Assembly (NCBI GenBank): GCA_044225825.1 | Contig: JBGAIB010000003.1 | Location: 1 to 64,000, forward strand | Source: Bog-950 sp044225825 | GTDB taxonomy: Bacteria; Bacteroidota; Bacteroidia; Chitinophagales; LD1 | Length of the DNA stretch: 64,000 nucleotides | Reading direction: 5' to 3' | Shown: piece by piece, positions 1 to 9,006 of the stretch | Layout of the letters: every line of letters starts with the position of its first letter | Numbering within the stretch: position 1 is the stretch's first letter | Position numbers and translations under genes: made by a program | Notes under the pieces: generated by a model | Databases searched by the model: none | Seen by the model: the letters and a program-made list of their open reading frames with translations, nothing else | What the model was told of the DNA's origin: nothing

Positions 1-33
1 AGGAATAGAAAGTATCCTGTAATAATTAAATCT

Positions 34-1304
34 ATGAGGCACATGCGGTTGAATCTTCTTTTTCTATTTCTTCTTCTGCAAACCGCTGTATTTGCCCAAT
101 CCTGGAAAGAAATTCTTCCTGCGGCCAACCTGGTGCCCGCGGGTGGCATGATACAGGGCACCTTTTTTGGCGATACAGGATTTGTTCTTGGCAGTTCGGG
201 CAACATTTATAAATCCAACGATTTTTTTGAAACCAATTCAATTGATTCCACCTATTCAGGCACACGGGTTAAAACGCTTACTTTTGTAGGCCGTGATACA
301 GGTTATATTACCTCGAATTACGTTATGGGCGGCATGCTTAGAACAACGGATGGAGGGAATAGCTGGTGGCCCATGCCAACCGGTTTACCTGCCGGAGAGG
401 ATGTTGGTTATATGACAGCATTTTCTTCATCAGAGTCTGGTTATGGAGCCTTTTATAGCAGCAGCGAAATATTGAAAACGAATAATGGGGGCGTAACCTG
501 GAGTTTAGGTTATACTTTTTGCTCCTGCTATTTTACTGTCTGTTTTAAAATGTTGAATGATTCGGTTTTCTATGTACTTGGTAAGTCAAGCTACCAATAT
601 TACTCTCCCGGAAATTTGTATTTGTTGCGTTCCACAGACAGGTGCCAAACCTGGCAGCAACTTTCGATGCTACCGGGCATTAGTACGTATGCCGATTTAG
701 GGTTTATTGATGATACGACGCTGATAGTAGCCTGCCGGAATGCAATATTAAAATCGAATGATGGCGGGTTAAGTTTTCAAACCGTTTTCAGCAGTAATTT
801 ATCAGAGGATGATGTAGCCTATTATTATGGCGTAGTTTCTTTTGTTGACCGGGATACCGGCTTTGTAGGCTTCGGCGGCAATGTTTACCGTACGTATGAT
901 GGTGGTAATAGCTGGCAACGTACCGAGCGGCCACTAAAGACCACCCAATCCAATGCCATTCTTTTTTTGCGGGCTGTATCTTCTCAAAAAATTATAGTAG
1001 GGTGCGAAAGGGGAAACCTGTATAAAACCGAAACCGGCGGTGGCGATTGGTTGGGTGTGGATGAACCACCCGCCGAACCGGTGATTGCAGTTTACCCCAA
1101 CCCGGCCAAAAGTAATTTACAGGTACCGGAATTGCTGGCACTATGCAAGCGCAGGTGTTTAGTATAGATGGCCGCCTGGTAAAAGAACTATGGCTGGATA
1201 AAGGCGAAAACGAGATTGACATTTCTGCCCTAAGCACCGGCCTGTATGTACTACAACTAAAAAGCGGTACGCAGCAGGTGGTGAGGAAGTTTGTGAAGGA
1301 GTGA
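34..1304 (+). pseudogene. T9SS-secreted beta-propeller (BNR/YCF48-like) protein, frameshifted near its C-terminus
   Basis: A signal peptide (hydrophobic stretch ending TAVFAQ) is followed by repeated Asp-box/BNR motifs of the type TTDGGNSW, TNNGGVTW, SNDGGLSF and TYDGGNSW, which predict a secreted beta-propeller. The first frame reaches the sorting-domain hallmark YPNPAKSNLQ and then stops at 1167. The frame starting at 1122 continues the domain (GTGIAGTMQAQVFSIDGR ... LSTGLYVLQLKSG ... KFVKE) to a stop at 1302-1304. A single missing base near 1120-1122 therefore splits an otherwise complete type A T9SS sorting domain. This is either a real mutation, which would stop export through T9SS, or an assembly error. 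The start could also be the ATG at 43. The ligand is unknown. Confidence 0.8.
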
Positions 1305-1932
1305 TGTTTCAAGTTTAAAATTGAAAGTTTAAAGTTGAAAACTTATACGTTGCCACTAAGAAACAAAGTCGCGAAGTTGCACGAAGAAGGTTGACGATTT
1401 TACCATCATCCCTTAACTTATATTCTTTGTGCCTTTGTGGCGCAAAAATTATGGTTAAAGTAGAGCAGCCGAATACAGTTTACTGCCTACAGTTTTCTGT
1501 TTACAGTTAAATCCGAATGCACTTTCACCACAGATGATTATGATGATTTAAGATTTTTGATTTTAAAATGCTGATTTGGGATTGATGAGCCATTGCGTTG
1601 CGGTTCTCCCGTGTCGGGAGTCAGTGGGTTGCGCTGCGGCAGATGGTAAGGAGGTGGCGCTCGTATATCTGGATCATTTAGCAAATCGGTGTAATCACCT
1701 CATCTTTTAACACAATCAACAAACTTTGCAGGTCTTACCCTGTTATCTTTAGGGGTGATAATCAAGCCGTCCGAAAGAAATTTGCGATTATTTTTTACTG
1801 CGCAAATACATTGCGTAGTGCGGGGCTAAGTTTGCTTTCGTTAAGGCGGCTGAAAATAAATAGCTAAAAAAATTAGCAACGTATAGCTAAAATATTTAGG
1901 TTTACACCGTCAATTATTACAAACCATTAATA
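1305..1932. other. Intergenic region with degenerate repeats
   Basis: I see no supportable gene here. It holds low-complexity stretches of the kind AAGTTTAAAATTGAAAG and TTTGTGCCTTTGTGGCG, related versions of which recur in other intergenic regions of the window (near 26950-27090 and 50061-50262). It also has a short palindrome CTCCCG-TGT-CGGGAG near 1605-1620. The last 70 bases probably carry the recA promoter. Confidence 0.6.
1861..1904 (+). promoter_or_regulatory. Candidate recA promoter and paired TAGCTAAAA motifs
   Basis: TAGGTTTA at 1897-1904 resembles the Bacteroidota -7 element TAnnTTTG and lies 28 bases before the recA ATG. Two copies of TAGCTAAAA (1861-1869 and 1884-1892) lie just upstream and could be an operator. 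No clear TTTG -33 element is visible. This is motif matching only. Confidence 0.3.
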
Positions 1933-2979
1933 ATGAACAAAATGAGCGACGAAAGGAAAGAGAAACTCAAAGCCCTGCAGTTAACAGTTGAGAAACTGGA
2001 CAAGGCATACGGTAAAGGCTCGGTAATGAAACTGGGCGATTCAAAAATCATGGCTGTTGAATCGATATCCACCGGTTCGATAGGTCTTGATGTTGCCCTT
2101 GGCATTGGCGGTTTACCGAAAGGCCGTATCGTAGAGATCTACGGACCGGAGAGCTCTGGTAAAACAACCCTGGCTATACAGGCCATTGCAAATTGTCAGA
2201 AAGCCGGCGGCATTGCAGCGTTTATTGATGCCGAACACGCCTTCGATAAAATATATGCCGAAAGATTGGGCGTGGATGTAAACAACCTTTTGATTTCGCA
2301 ACCCGATGATGGCGAACAGGCTTTAGATATAGCCGAACACCTGATCCGCTCGGGCGCTATAGATATATGTGTAATTGACTCGGTTGCTGCGCTGGTACCG
2401 CGCGGTGAGCTGGAGGGCGAAATGGGTGAATCGAAAATGGGCTTGCAAGCCCGCTTAATGAGCCAGGCTTTGCGTAAGCTTACCGGCACCATTAGCAAAA
2501 CAGGCTGCTGCTGTATTTTCATCAACCAGTTGCGCGAAAAAATTGGTGTGATGTTCGGTAACCCCGAAACTACCACCGGTGGTAATGCATTAAAATTCTA
2601 TGCTTCTATACGTTTGGATATACGCCGTATCGGCCAGATTAAAGATGGCGATAACATGGTGGGTAACCGTACCCGTGTGAAGGTAGTGAAGAATAAACTG
2701 GCTCCGCCGTTCAGATTGACAGAATTTGACATTATGTATGGCGCCGGGGTTTCCAAAGCCGGAGAAATTGTGGACCTCGGAAGCGAGCTGGGAGTATTGC
2801 AAAAAAGTGGCTCATGGTATAGCTACGAAGGCACCAAACTCGGTCAGGGCCGCGATGGTGTAAAACAACTGTTGGAAGATAACCCTGAACTGGCCAATGA
2901 ACTGGAGGTGAAAATTAAAGGCAAGTATGCCGCCGCTGTAGTTGAACCCGCCAAAGCAGAAGCGGAGGAGGAAGATTAA
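1933..2979 (+). CDS. recA: Recombinase RecA
   Basis: RecA forms ATP-dependent filaments on single-stranded DNA, catalyses strand exchange and triggers LexA-type self-cleavage. The 348-residue length is normal. Walker A is GPESSGKT at residues 71-78. The N-terminal STGSIGLDVALGIGGLPKGR segment, the NQLREKIGVMFGNPETTTGG loop region and an acidic C-terminal tail (AEAEEED) are all present. The start used is ATG 1933; an in-frame ATG at 1942 is possible because neither has a clear Shine-Dalgarno. The gene stands alone and is followed by a strong terminator. Confidence 0.98.
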   Translation: MNKMSDERKEKLKALQLTVEKLDKAYGKGSVMKLGDSKIMAVESISTGSIGLDVALGIGGLPKGRIVEIYGPESSGKTTLAIQAIANCQKAGGIAAFIDAEHAFDKIYAERLGVDVNNLLISQPDDGEQALDIAEHLIRSGAIDICVIDSVAALVPRGELEGEMGESKMGLQARLMSQALRKLTGTISKTGCCCIFINQLREKIGVMFGNPETTTGGNALKFYASIRLDIRRIGQIKDGDNMVGNRTRVKVVKNKLAPPFRLTEFDIMYGAGVSKAGEIVDLGSELGVLQKSGSWYSYEGTKLGQGRDGVKQLLEDNPELANELEVKIKGKYAAAVVEPAKAEAEEED

Positions 2980-3011
2980 ACAGCAGCCTGTAAGTTACGA
3001 ACAAGCCAAAC

Positions 3012-3047
3012 AAAGGGAGCGCAGCGATTGCGCTCCCTTTTTGTTTT
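3012..3047 (+). terminator. Intrinsic terminator of recA
   Basis: A perfect 12-bp stem AAAGGGAGCGCA / TGCGCTCCCTTT with a 5-base loop is followed by TTGTTTT, 33 bases after the recA stop. Confidence 0.9.
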
Positions 3048-3059
3048 ATGGCCTTTGAT

Positions 3060-3460
3060 ATACCCGGAGGTTGAAACCTTCTGCTAAGCGATAAGCTGAA
3101 TTTTGCTGTTTACGGGCTGAAGCCCATGAATACAGGGATTTGTTTCTTGATGGAATTATTCTTTGTATCCGGAGGTTGAAACCTCCTGCTTAACGATAAG
3201 TGGAATTTTGCTGTTTACGGGCTGAAGCCCATGAATACAGGGATTTGTTTCCTGATGGAATTATTCTTTGTATCCGGAGGTTGAAACCTCCTGCTTAGCG
3301 ATAAGTGGAATTTTGCTGTTTACGGGCTGAAGCCCGGTTGTATGAGCAAGGCTCGTCTGTACAGCAGGTAATTTAGGTTTGTATTGGCGGCTTCAGCCGC
3401 ATTAAATAGATAACTTTCAGCTTATCATAGCAGCCATTGTCTTTTAAGCTTTGGCTGCAG
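3060..3460. repeat. REP-like palindromic repeat array A (three ~106-bp units plus tail)
   Basis: Three direct units begin near 3062, 3168 and 3273. Each contains two palindromes with a GA loop, GGAGGTT-GA-AACCTCC and GGGCT-GA-AGCCC, joined by conserved linkers. A tail follows with a third palindrome (GGCGGCTTCAGCCGC) and the segment 3417-3460. That tail is the near-exact reverse complement of 47948-48060, where a much larger array with the same units starts. The units resemble REP/BIME elements, which are mobilised by RAYT transposases; one such gene lies at 48606-49043. Nothing in 2980-3632 looks coding. Confidence 0.85.
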
Positions 3461-3632
3461 AGGAATCTGTTCATTGTTTCAAATTTAAAGTTGAAGACAG
3501 AACCGCCACTCAATGGCTTGTCAATCCTAAATCAAAAACCATCCTTCATCATAACCATCTGCGTTAATCAGCGTTCCATTTGAGCGTTCTATTCTTCCCA
3601 CTTCGCAAATGGTTTACCATCTTTGTACGGTT

Positions 3633-4778
3633 ATGAAAAAATTATATTCCACCCTTAGCTTGTTGCTGGTGCTCTACAGCAGCTATGCCATTGAGCTTAC
3701 ACTTACCATGAACTACCAAAACCAGGCACGCAATTTTATTGTGCACTTTCCGCCGGGTTATAGCGCCGGTTCGCATTTGCCGGTGGTGTTTAATTTTCAT
3801 GGGTACGGTTCCGATGCCTCGCAGCAGGAGTTTTATAGTATTATGGACCCTGTAGCGGATGCCAATAGTTTTATAGTGGTGTATCCCAATGGCATTGCTA
3901 ATTCGTGGAACGTAGGTTTTACCGGTACCTACAACACCGGTACAGATGATGTGGGCTTTACTTCGAAAATGATAGACACGCTTTACCAGCTATACAGCAT
4001 AGACCTTACCCGTGTTTACGCTTGTGGTATGAGCAATGGTGGTTTTATGAGTCACCGCCTGGCTTGTGAATTGGAAAACCGGATTGCAGCAATTGCGTCG
4101 GTTACCGGATCGCTTACTGATAGCACGGCGTACTATTGCACCCTGCAGCGCCGCATACCTATAATGGAGGTGCACGGCACGGCTGACCCTTTAGTACCTT
4201 ATGATGGTGAGGCAGGAATTTTAAGTCAGGCCCAACTGATTAATTTTTGGTTGAACAAGGACCAATGCCCCGGCGATAGCGATATCTATAACTTCCCCGA
4301 TATTAACACCACTACCGATAGCAGTACGGTGCAGCGCATCCGTTATTTGAACTGCAGCAACAACACGCGCCTTTGGTATTATAAAATTACCGGCGGCGGA
4401 CATAGCTGGCCGGGGGCTTCGTATCCGTATATCTACGGACCCACCAATGGCGATATTGACGGCGCTACCGAGATATGGAAATTCTTTAAACAGTTTACCC
4501 TGAACGGAACAGTAGGAGTGGAGGATTTGGCTGCTGAAACAGTGAACATTAAAGTGCAGCCCAACCCTTTTAACGATGCTATTCAATTAAGCAACTTACC
4601 TGTTGCAACGAATGATACTCGCATTAACCTCTTCGACTTAACGGGAAGGTTGATTAGTACTTCGGTGGTAAATACTTCCTCTACAACTATTACTACTACC
4701 AATCTGCAAAGCGGTTTGTATCTGTTACAGGTAAGTGGTTATGGCTTTAACTATACTGCGAAGGTGGTGAAGGAGTAG
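3633..4778 (+). CDS. Secreted LpqC/PHB-depolymerase-type esterase with T9SS sorting domain
   Basis: This is an alpha/beta-hydrolase of the polyhydroxybutyrate depolymerase / feruloyl esterase family (COG3509-like). From ATG 3633: signal peptide residues 1-19, then the oxyanion region VVFNFHGYGSD. The nucleophile is S134 in CGMSNGGF, the acid D185 in HGTADPLVPY and the base H257 in GGGHSWPG, so the triad is complete. The C-terminal ~80 residues form a type A T9SS sorting domain (QPNPFND ... GRLISTS ... LQSGLYLLQVSG ... KVVKE), so export to the cell surface or medium is likely. An upstream ATG at 3609 is in frame, but it would precede the -7-like CATCTTTG at 3618-3625 and place extra residues before the signal peptide. 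The actual ester substrate is unknown. Confidence 0.85.
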   Translation: MKKLYSTLSLLLVLYSSYAIELTLTMNYQNQARNFIVHFPPGYSAGSHLPVVFNFHGYGSDASQQEFYSIMDPVADANSFIVVYPNGIANSWNVGFTGTYNTGTDDVGFTSKMIDTLYQLYSIDLTRVYACGMSNGGFMSHRLACELENRIAAIASVTGSLTDSTAYYCTLQRRIPIMEVHGTADPLVPYDGEAGILSQAQLINFWLNKDQCPGDSDIYNFPDINTTTDSSTVQRIRYLNCSNNTRLWYYKITGGGHSWPGASYPYIYGPTNGDIDGATEIWKFFKQFTLNGTVGVEDLAAETVNIKVQPNPFNDAIQLSNLPVATNDTRINLFDLTGRLISTSVVNTSSTTITTTNLQSGLYLLQVSGYGFNYTAKVVKE

Positions 4779-4806
4779 GGGGTAATTGGATAGTAGGCGA
4801 ATGAAA

Positions 4807-4836
4807 ACAGGCCGACGGCTAAAGCCATCGGCCTGT
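4807..4836. repeat. REP-like palindrome downstream of the esterase gene
   Basis: ACAGGCCGACGGCT-AA-AGCCATCGGCCTGT is a 14-bp stem with one mismatch. It has the same GGCT-(two bases)-AGCC core as the palindromes of the large arrays, and a second related palindrome, CGGCTGAAGCCG, follows at about 4863-4874. It lies between two convergent genes and could act as a bidirectional terminator, although no T-run is present. Confidence 0.6.
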
Positions 4837-4885
4837 GATAAGCGCCATCTATAATTAATAACGGCTGAAGCCGCGGCGGTACCGA

Positions 4886-6145
4886 TTAAAACAAGTGACT
4901 AAAGAAACCATCGCGCAACTTAGGTTCAAACCAGGTGCTCTTGGGTGGCATTACTTGCCCGCTATCGGCAATATCCATCAGTTGCTTTAACGATACAGGA
5001 TAAAGAGCAATAGCCAGTTTCATTTCGCCACTATCCACCCGGCGCTGCAATTCTTTTAACCCGCGTATGCCGCCGATAAAATCAATGCGTTTATCAGTGC
5101 GTTGGTCTTCGATACCCAGCAATGGTTTCAGCACATGATTCTCCAGTATGGTTACATCCAAAATGCCAATAGGGTCCTGACTGAAGGTGCCGGGCTTGCT
5201 GTTTAGTTTGTACCAGGTGCCTTCTATATATAATGCAAACTCGTGTAAGGCCTTTGGTTTTGCAGATTCAGCTTCAATACCCGCTTGATAGGGTTGGATG
5301 GTGAACCCGGTTTCCAGTTTTTTAAGGAAGTCGGCCGTAGTTAAACCGTTCAGGTCTTTAATAACGCGGTTATAATCCATAATAGCCAACTGGTTATCGG
5401 GGAACAGCACACTCAAAAAGAAGTTGTAGTCTTCTTCGCCGGTATGGTTGGGGTTGGCTTCTTTCATTTTCAAACCCACCTTGGCGGCGGATGCGGTACG
5501 GTGGTGCCCGTCGGCGATGTAGGTGTGTTTAATATCTTCTTTAAACACCGATACCAGGTGATTTATAAGCTGGCTGTTTTCGATAACCCAAACCGCATGG
5601 CGTATGCCATCCTCGGTGGTTATGTTATACACCGGTTTATGCTGCCCCGTTGTGTAGGCCTTTACTACCATGTCGATTTTAGGATCGTGCGGATAGGTTA
5701 AAAATATAGGGCCTACATGTGCCTGCAGGGTTTCCATATGGTGGATGCGGTCCTGTTCTTTTTCGGGGCGGGTAAACTCGTGCTTCTTAATTACATCGGT
5801 AAAGTAATCCTCTATCGAACTGCAGGCAACCAAACCTGTTTGCACGCGGCCGTTCATTTCCTGCTGGTAGATATAAAGACATTCGTGCTCATCCTGCTTT
5901 AAGATGCCCGAGGTTATCATTTGCCGGAAATTATCGCGGGCTTTATCATACACTGCCTGCGCATGTTCGTCGGTGCCTTCGGGTAAATCTATTTCGGCAC
6001 GGCTAACGTGCAGAAAACTATTGGGCTTGCCGGCTGCCATTTCGCGGGCCTCTTTACTGTTCATTACATCATACGGCAGCGAAACAACATCTGCTTCCAG
6101 TCCCTGGGCAGGGCGCACTGCTTTAAAAGGTTTTATAATAGCCAT
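4886..6145 (-). CDS. DUF1015 family protein
   Basis: At 419 residues this matches the usual size of DUF1015 proteins. The recognisable signature is YIADGHHRTASA around D212-R216, with the N-terminal IIKPFKAVRP and VVSLPYDVMNSKEA segments. The DGHHR motif is reminiscent of ParB-like nucleotide-using domains, but the biochemical role is not established. In many Bacteroidota genomes the family sits beside serC and serA; here serA lies 34 kb away. Its start is 2 bases after the stop of the methyltransferase gene, so the two are probably co-transcribed. It ends in the palindrome-bearing intergenic region. Confidence 0.85.
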   Translation of the reverse strand: MAIIKPFKAVRPAQGLEADVVSLPYDVMNSKEAREMAAGKPNSFLHVSRAEIDLPEGTDEHAQAVYDKARDNFRQMITSGILKQDEHECLYIYQQEMNGRVQTGLVACSSIEDYFTDVIKKHEFTRPEKEQDRIHHMETLQAHVGPIFLTYPHDPKIDMVVKAYTTGQHKPVYNITTEDGIRHAVWVIENSQLINHLVSVFKEDIKHTYIADGHHRTASAAKVGLKMKEANPNHTGEEDYNFFLSVLFPDNQLAIMDYNRVIKDLNGLTTADFLKKLETGFTIQPYQAGIEAESAKPKALHEFALYIEGTWYKLNSKPGTFSQDPIGILDVTILENHVLKPLLGIEDQRTDKRIDFIGGIRGLKELQRRVDSGEMKLAIALYPVSLKQLMDIADSGQVMPPKSTWFEPKLRDGFFSHLF

Positions 6146-6147
6146 GG

Positions 6148-7068
6148 TTACTTCTTTTTTGCAATTAATAAACTGTGCACCACGGCATTTTCGGCAGCGG
6201 TGTTGGTTTGGTATTGAGCATCCAGCGGCACAGTAGCCAATTGTGCTGTGCTGCCGGGCTTATTCAGTTCGGTTAAAATAGCAAAGCCTGCTTGTTCCAG
6301 CAAGTTGCGGTAAGCCGGCAAACGCAAGCGGTTCTGCGGTTGAATAGAGTTGTCTATCAAAGCCCAGGTACTATCGCTATAGCGCAGAAAGTTGTAAACA
6401 GTAATGCTTTTATCCAGATGCGCAAAGTGGTCGCTCATGTCAATCTGGTGGCTCATCAGTCCATCGGCTTTCAGCACACGGTTAAAGTCGCGCAGTATAG
6501 GTAACAGAATGTCCGGATAGATATGTTCAAAGGTGTTGTTGCTGTTAATTAGATCAAAGTAATTATCGGCAAAAGGCATATGGCGTGCATCGCCTGTAAT
6601 AGCTTCAATGTGTAGTTGTTTCAACAATTCTTTTACATCGCCCTGTTGGTTTAGCAGTTCGCCAAGTTTAGCTAAACGTTCCGGCAGAATAGCCGGCAAG
6701 TATTTTTGTAAACGCCCATCGGCCTGGTAGGTTTGGTAACGGCGGATGGTTTCGTGTAGCGCAGGTATACTCAGCAGGTCGGAGATATCAATACTGTAAA
6801 TTTTTTCGAAACCGGCTAAATACAAACCAAGTGGAACTATGGGATACCAGCCGGTGCCAATTTCCAGCGATGTGCCTTTTGTGCCATTGCCATATTGAGC
6901 ATAGTAACGCAAGTGGTTGCCACAATGTGTTACCTTATCCTCAAACAGGGCATCGCTTAAGCGTACCCCTTTGGTTACATATTTCTGAAACAGAAAGTTA
7001 ACCCGGTGCTTAAATGGAAAAAAAGAAATAGCTTTTTGTATAACTGCTTTGGCTATCCAGATGCCCAT
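6148..7068 (-). CDS. Class I SAM-dependent methyltransferase
   Basis: A Rossmann methyltransferase of 306 residues. The SAM-binding motif I is LEIGTGWYPIVPLGLYLAG, followed by an acidic end of beta-2 (SIDISD). GDARHMPFADNYFDLINSNNTFEHI corresponds to motifs II-III and PILRDFNRVLKADGLMSHQ to the post-III region; together these resemble Methyltransf_11 proteins acting on small molecules or lipids. The N-terminal ~70 residues are basic and hydrophobic and may touch the membrane. It lies 2 bases upstream of the DUF1015 gene in one operon. The substrate is unknown. Confidence 0.75.
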   Translation of the reverse strand: MGIWIAKAVIQKAISFFPFKHRVNFLFQKYVTKGVRLSDALFEDKVTHCGNHLRYYAQYGNGTKGTSLEIGTGWYPIVPLGLYLAGFEKIYSIDISDLLSIPALHETIRRYQTYQADGRLQKYLPAILPERLAKLGELLNQQGDVKELLKQLHIEAITGDARHMPFADNYFDLINSNNTFEHIYPDILLPILRDFNRVLKADGLMSHQIDMSDHFAHLDKSITVYNFLRYSDSTWALIDNSIQPQNRLRLPAYRNLLEQAGFAILTELNKPGSTAQLATVPLDAQYQTNTAAENAVVHSLLIAKKK

Positions 7069-7158
7069 GTTGCTCGTTTAATGGCGCGCCGGCATTGGCC
7101 GGCGTTCAAAGCCCATAATTAGAAACAATCCTCTATTTATAAAACAGGCTGTAAGCGG

Positions 7159-8316
7159 CTATTCTTCAATAAATAACTGTGCCGCAATGCCATCGGCCAA
7201 CAGTTTGCCCTGCTGGGTTAGGGTAAGCAAGCCATCATTATAAGTGTAATAAGCCGGGTCTATTTCCTTTAAGCTTCTTTCAATTAACTGTGCCGCAGGA
7301 ATAGTTGCATTAGTTTCCAAATCTAAAATCGGCATTCCGAAATCTGCAATCTTTACCCCCCACATGGTGCGCAGGCCTGTCATCAGGCGCTCGTTTATCT
7401 GCTGCGCCGGCGTTAGTATTTCTTCTTCATACGGCAACGCGCCCTTTTGCAGGCCTTCTATATATAGAATGTTGTTGGCTACGTTCCAGCGCCTTGCAGG
7501 TCCGTTAAACGAATGGGCCGAAGGGCCCAGACCTAAATACTTTTTACCGCGCCAGTAGTTGGTGTTGTGCACGGCATAAGCACCTGGTTTTGCAAAATTC
7601 GAAATTTCGTATTGCTCGTACCCTGCCTGTTGCATCTGTTGCATTAATAGTTGGAACTGCTGCGCACTTTGCTCTTCGTTAACCGGCAGCGCTTGCTTTT
7701 TGCGGATTTTATTTTCCAGTCCGGTTTTAGGTTCTACCGTTAGGGCATAGCTGCTGATGTGCGGCACCTGTAAGGCAAAAGCCTGTTGCAGGTTCTGCAG
7801 CCAGCGGTCGTTGTTCATGGTGGGGGTGCCGTAGATTAAGTCGATGGTTAGATTGCTGAAGCCCGCATCCTGCACACGCTTTATGGAGGCCAGCGCTTCT
7901 TCCGCATTATGTACGCGGTTCATATAGCGCAGGTCTTCCTCAAAAAAAGATTGAATACCAATGCTGAAGCGGTTGAGTCCGTAGGGCAACAATTGTTTTA
8001 GCTCTTCCACTTTAGCAGGCGTTAAATCATCGGGGTTGGCTTCCAGCGTAAACTCCTGAAGTTTACTGAGGTCGTATTGCTTTTGTAAGGCTTCTACTAT
8101 TTGTATTAGCTCCGAAACCTCTAAGGAAGTTGGCGTGCCGCCGCCAAAGTACAGGGTTTCAATGGGTTCGCCATCCAGGTAATCATTGGTAAGCTCAATT
8201 TCCTTGAGCAGTGCCTGCAGATAACGCGGCTTATTACCCAAACTGGTGCTGAAATAGAAATTGCAGTAATGGCAAGCCTGCTTGCAAAAGGGAACATGAA
8301 TGTAGATGCCGGCCAT
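7159..8316 (-). CDS. hemW: Radical SAM protein HemW (heme chaperone, coproporphyrinogen oxidase-like)
   Basis: The N-terminus IYIHVPFCKQACHYCNFYF carries the radical-SAM cluster motif C11-x3-C15-x2-C18-x-F20, which is the HemW/HemN pattern. GGGTPTSL, EANPDDL, RFSIGIQSF and the later YEISNFAKPGAYAVHNTNYWRG block (HemN C-terminal domain) follow in the normal order. The length of 385 residues fits HemW, which binds heme and delivers it to respiratory proteins, and is shorter than true HemN. I favour HemW because it lacks HemN's extra N-terminal tail. It is a single gene whose 5' side abuts the DUF559 repeat unit. Confidence 0.9.
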   Translation of the reverse strand: MAGIYIHVPFCKQACHYCNFYFSTSLGNKPRYLQALLKEIELTNDYLDGEPIETLYFGGGTPTSLEVSELIQIVEALQKQYDLSKLQEFTLEANPDDLTPAKVEELKQLLPYGLNRFSIGIQSFFEEDLRYMNRVHNAEEALASIKRVQDAGFSNLTIDLIYGTPTMNNDRWLQNLQQAFALQVPHISSYALTVEPKTGLENKIRKKQALPVNEEQSAQQFQLLMQQMQQAGYEQYEISNFAKPGAYAVHNTNYWRGKKYLGLGPSAHSFNGPARRWNVANNILYIEGLQKGALPYEEEILTPAQQINERLMTGLRTMWGVKIADFGMPILDLETNATIPAAQLIERSLKEIDPAYYTYNDGLLTLTQQGKLLADGIAAQLFIEE

Positions 8317-8336
8317 GGGGCAAAGAAAGAGAAAAT

Positions 8337-8515
8337 CGACTCACCCCCTAACCCCCTCTCTCCTGGGGCAGAGAGGGGGGACAGATTTGTGATTTTTGAG
8401 AGAGAGTAAGCATCGGTTGCTTGTGCTGGAACGTTGGACGTTTGACTAGACCAAACAGAACAACAAAGCGCCTCCCCCTCTCTATGAAATAGAGAGGGGG
8501 CCGGGGGGTGAGTAG
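8337..8515. repeat. ~180-bp repeat, left copy flanking the DUF559 gene
   Basis: This copy is nearly identical to 9007-9187 and in the same orientation. It begins CGACTCACCCCC and ends GGGGGGTGAGTAG, so its ends form terminal inverted repeats (ACTCACCCCC). It contains two internal hairpins: CCCCCTCTCTCC with GGGGCAGAGAGGGGG, and CCCCCTCTCTA with TAGAGAGGGGG. The structure is like that of a MITE. Confidence 0.9.
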
Positions 8516-8580
8516 AAAGCGATAGTAGTTTTTAACTAATCAGAAGCAGTTTTTGAGGAAAGTGATTTGTAGATTTAGGG

Positions 8581-8994
8581 ATGGACCTGATAGACTTTTG
8601 CCGTATGCTGCGCAAAAACCAAACGACTGCGGAAGCTATTGTTTGGAAGGCTGTTCGAAATAGAAAGACGGACGGCTTTAAATTTTTACGGCAGCACCCG
8701 CTAATAGTAGAAAGGGTTCAGGGGCATACTGTATGCTTTATCGCTGATTTCTATTGTCATAGCGCCAGGTTAGTGGTGGAGATTGATGGCACAAGCCATG
8801 ATTTCAAAAAGGATTACGACCAAAACAGAGACGAGGTAGTGGCGTCTATGGGGTTAACTACTTTACGGTTTACCAATCAAGAGGTATTCAATAATCTGGC
8901 TAGTGTGCTAATCCGAATTGAAGGCCACCTGCATAGTTTTCAAGCTGAGAACAAAATAAACGATAACAACGCATCAGAGAATTCTGATCAATAA
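8581..8994 (+). CDS. DUF559 / Vsr-like endonuclease domain protein
   Basis: A 137-residue protein of the DUF559 family, which shares the PD-(D/E)XK fold with very-short-patch-repair endonucleases. The N-terminal RKNQTTAEAIVWKAVRNRKTD and FKFLRQHP segments are family signatures. The nuclease core is FIADFYC (D56) then LVVEIDGTSH (E67, D69, H73), so the acidic active-site residues are present. The gene stands alone between two nearly identical ~180-bp repeats with inverted-repeat ends, which suggests that it travels with them. Substrate and function are unproven. The last ~15 residues are N/D/S-rich and probably disordered. Confidence 0.85.
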   Translation: MDLIDFCRMLRKNQTTAEAIVWKAVRNRKTDGFKFLRQHPLIVERVQGHTVCFIADFYCHSARLVVEIDGTSHDFKKDYDQNRDEVVASMGLTTLRFTNQEVFNNLASVLIRIEGHLHSFQAENKINDNNASENSDQ

Positions 8995-9006
8995 CGCAAT
9001 GCTATT

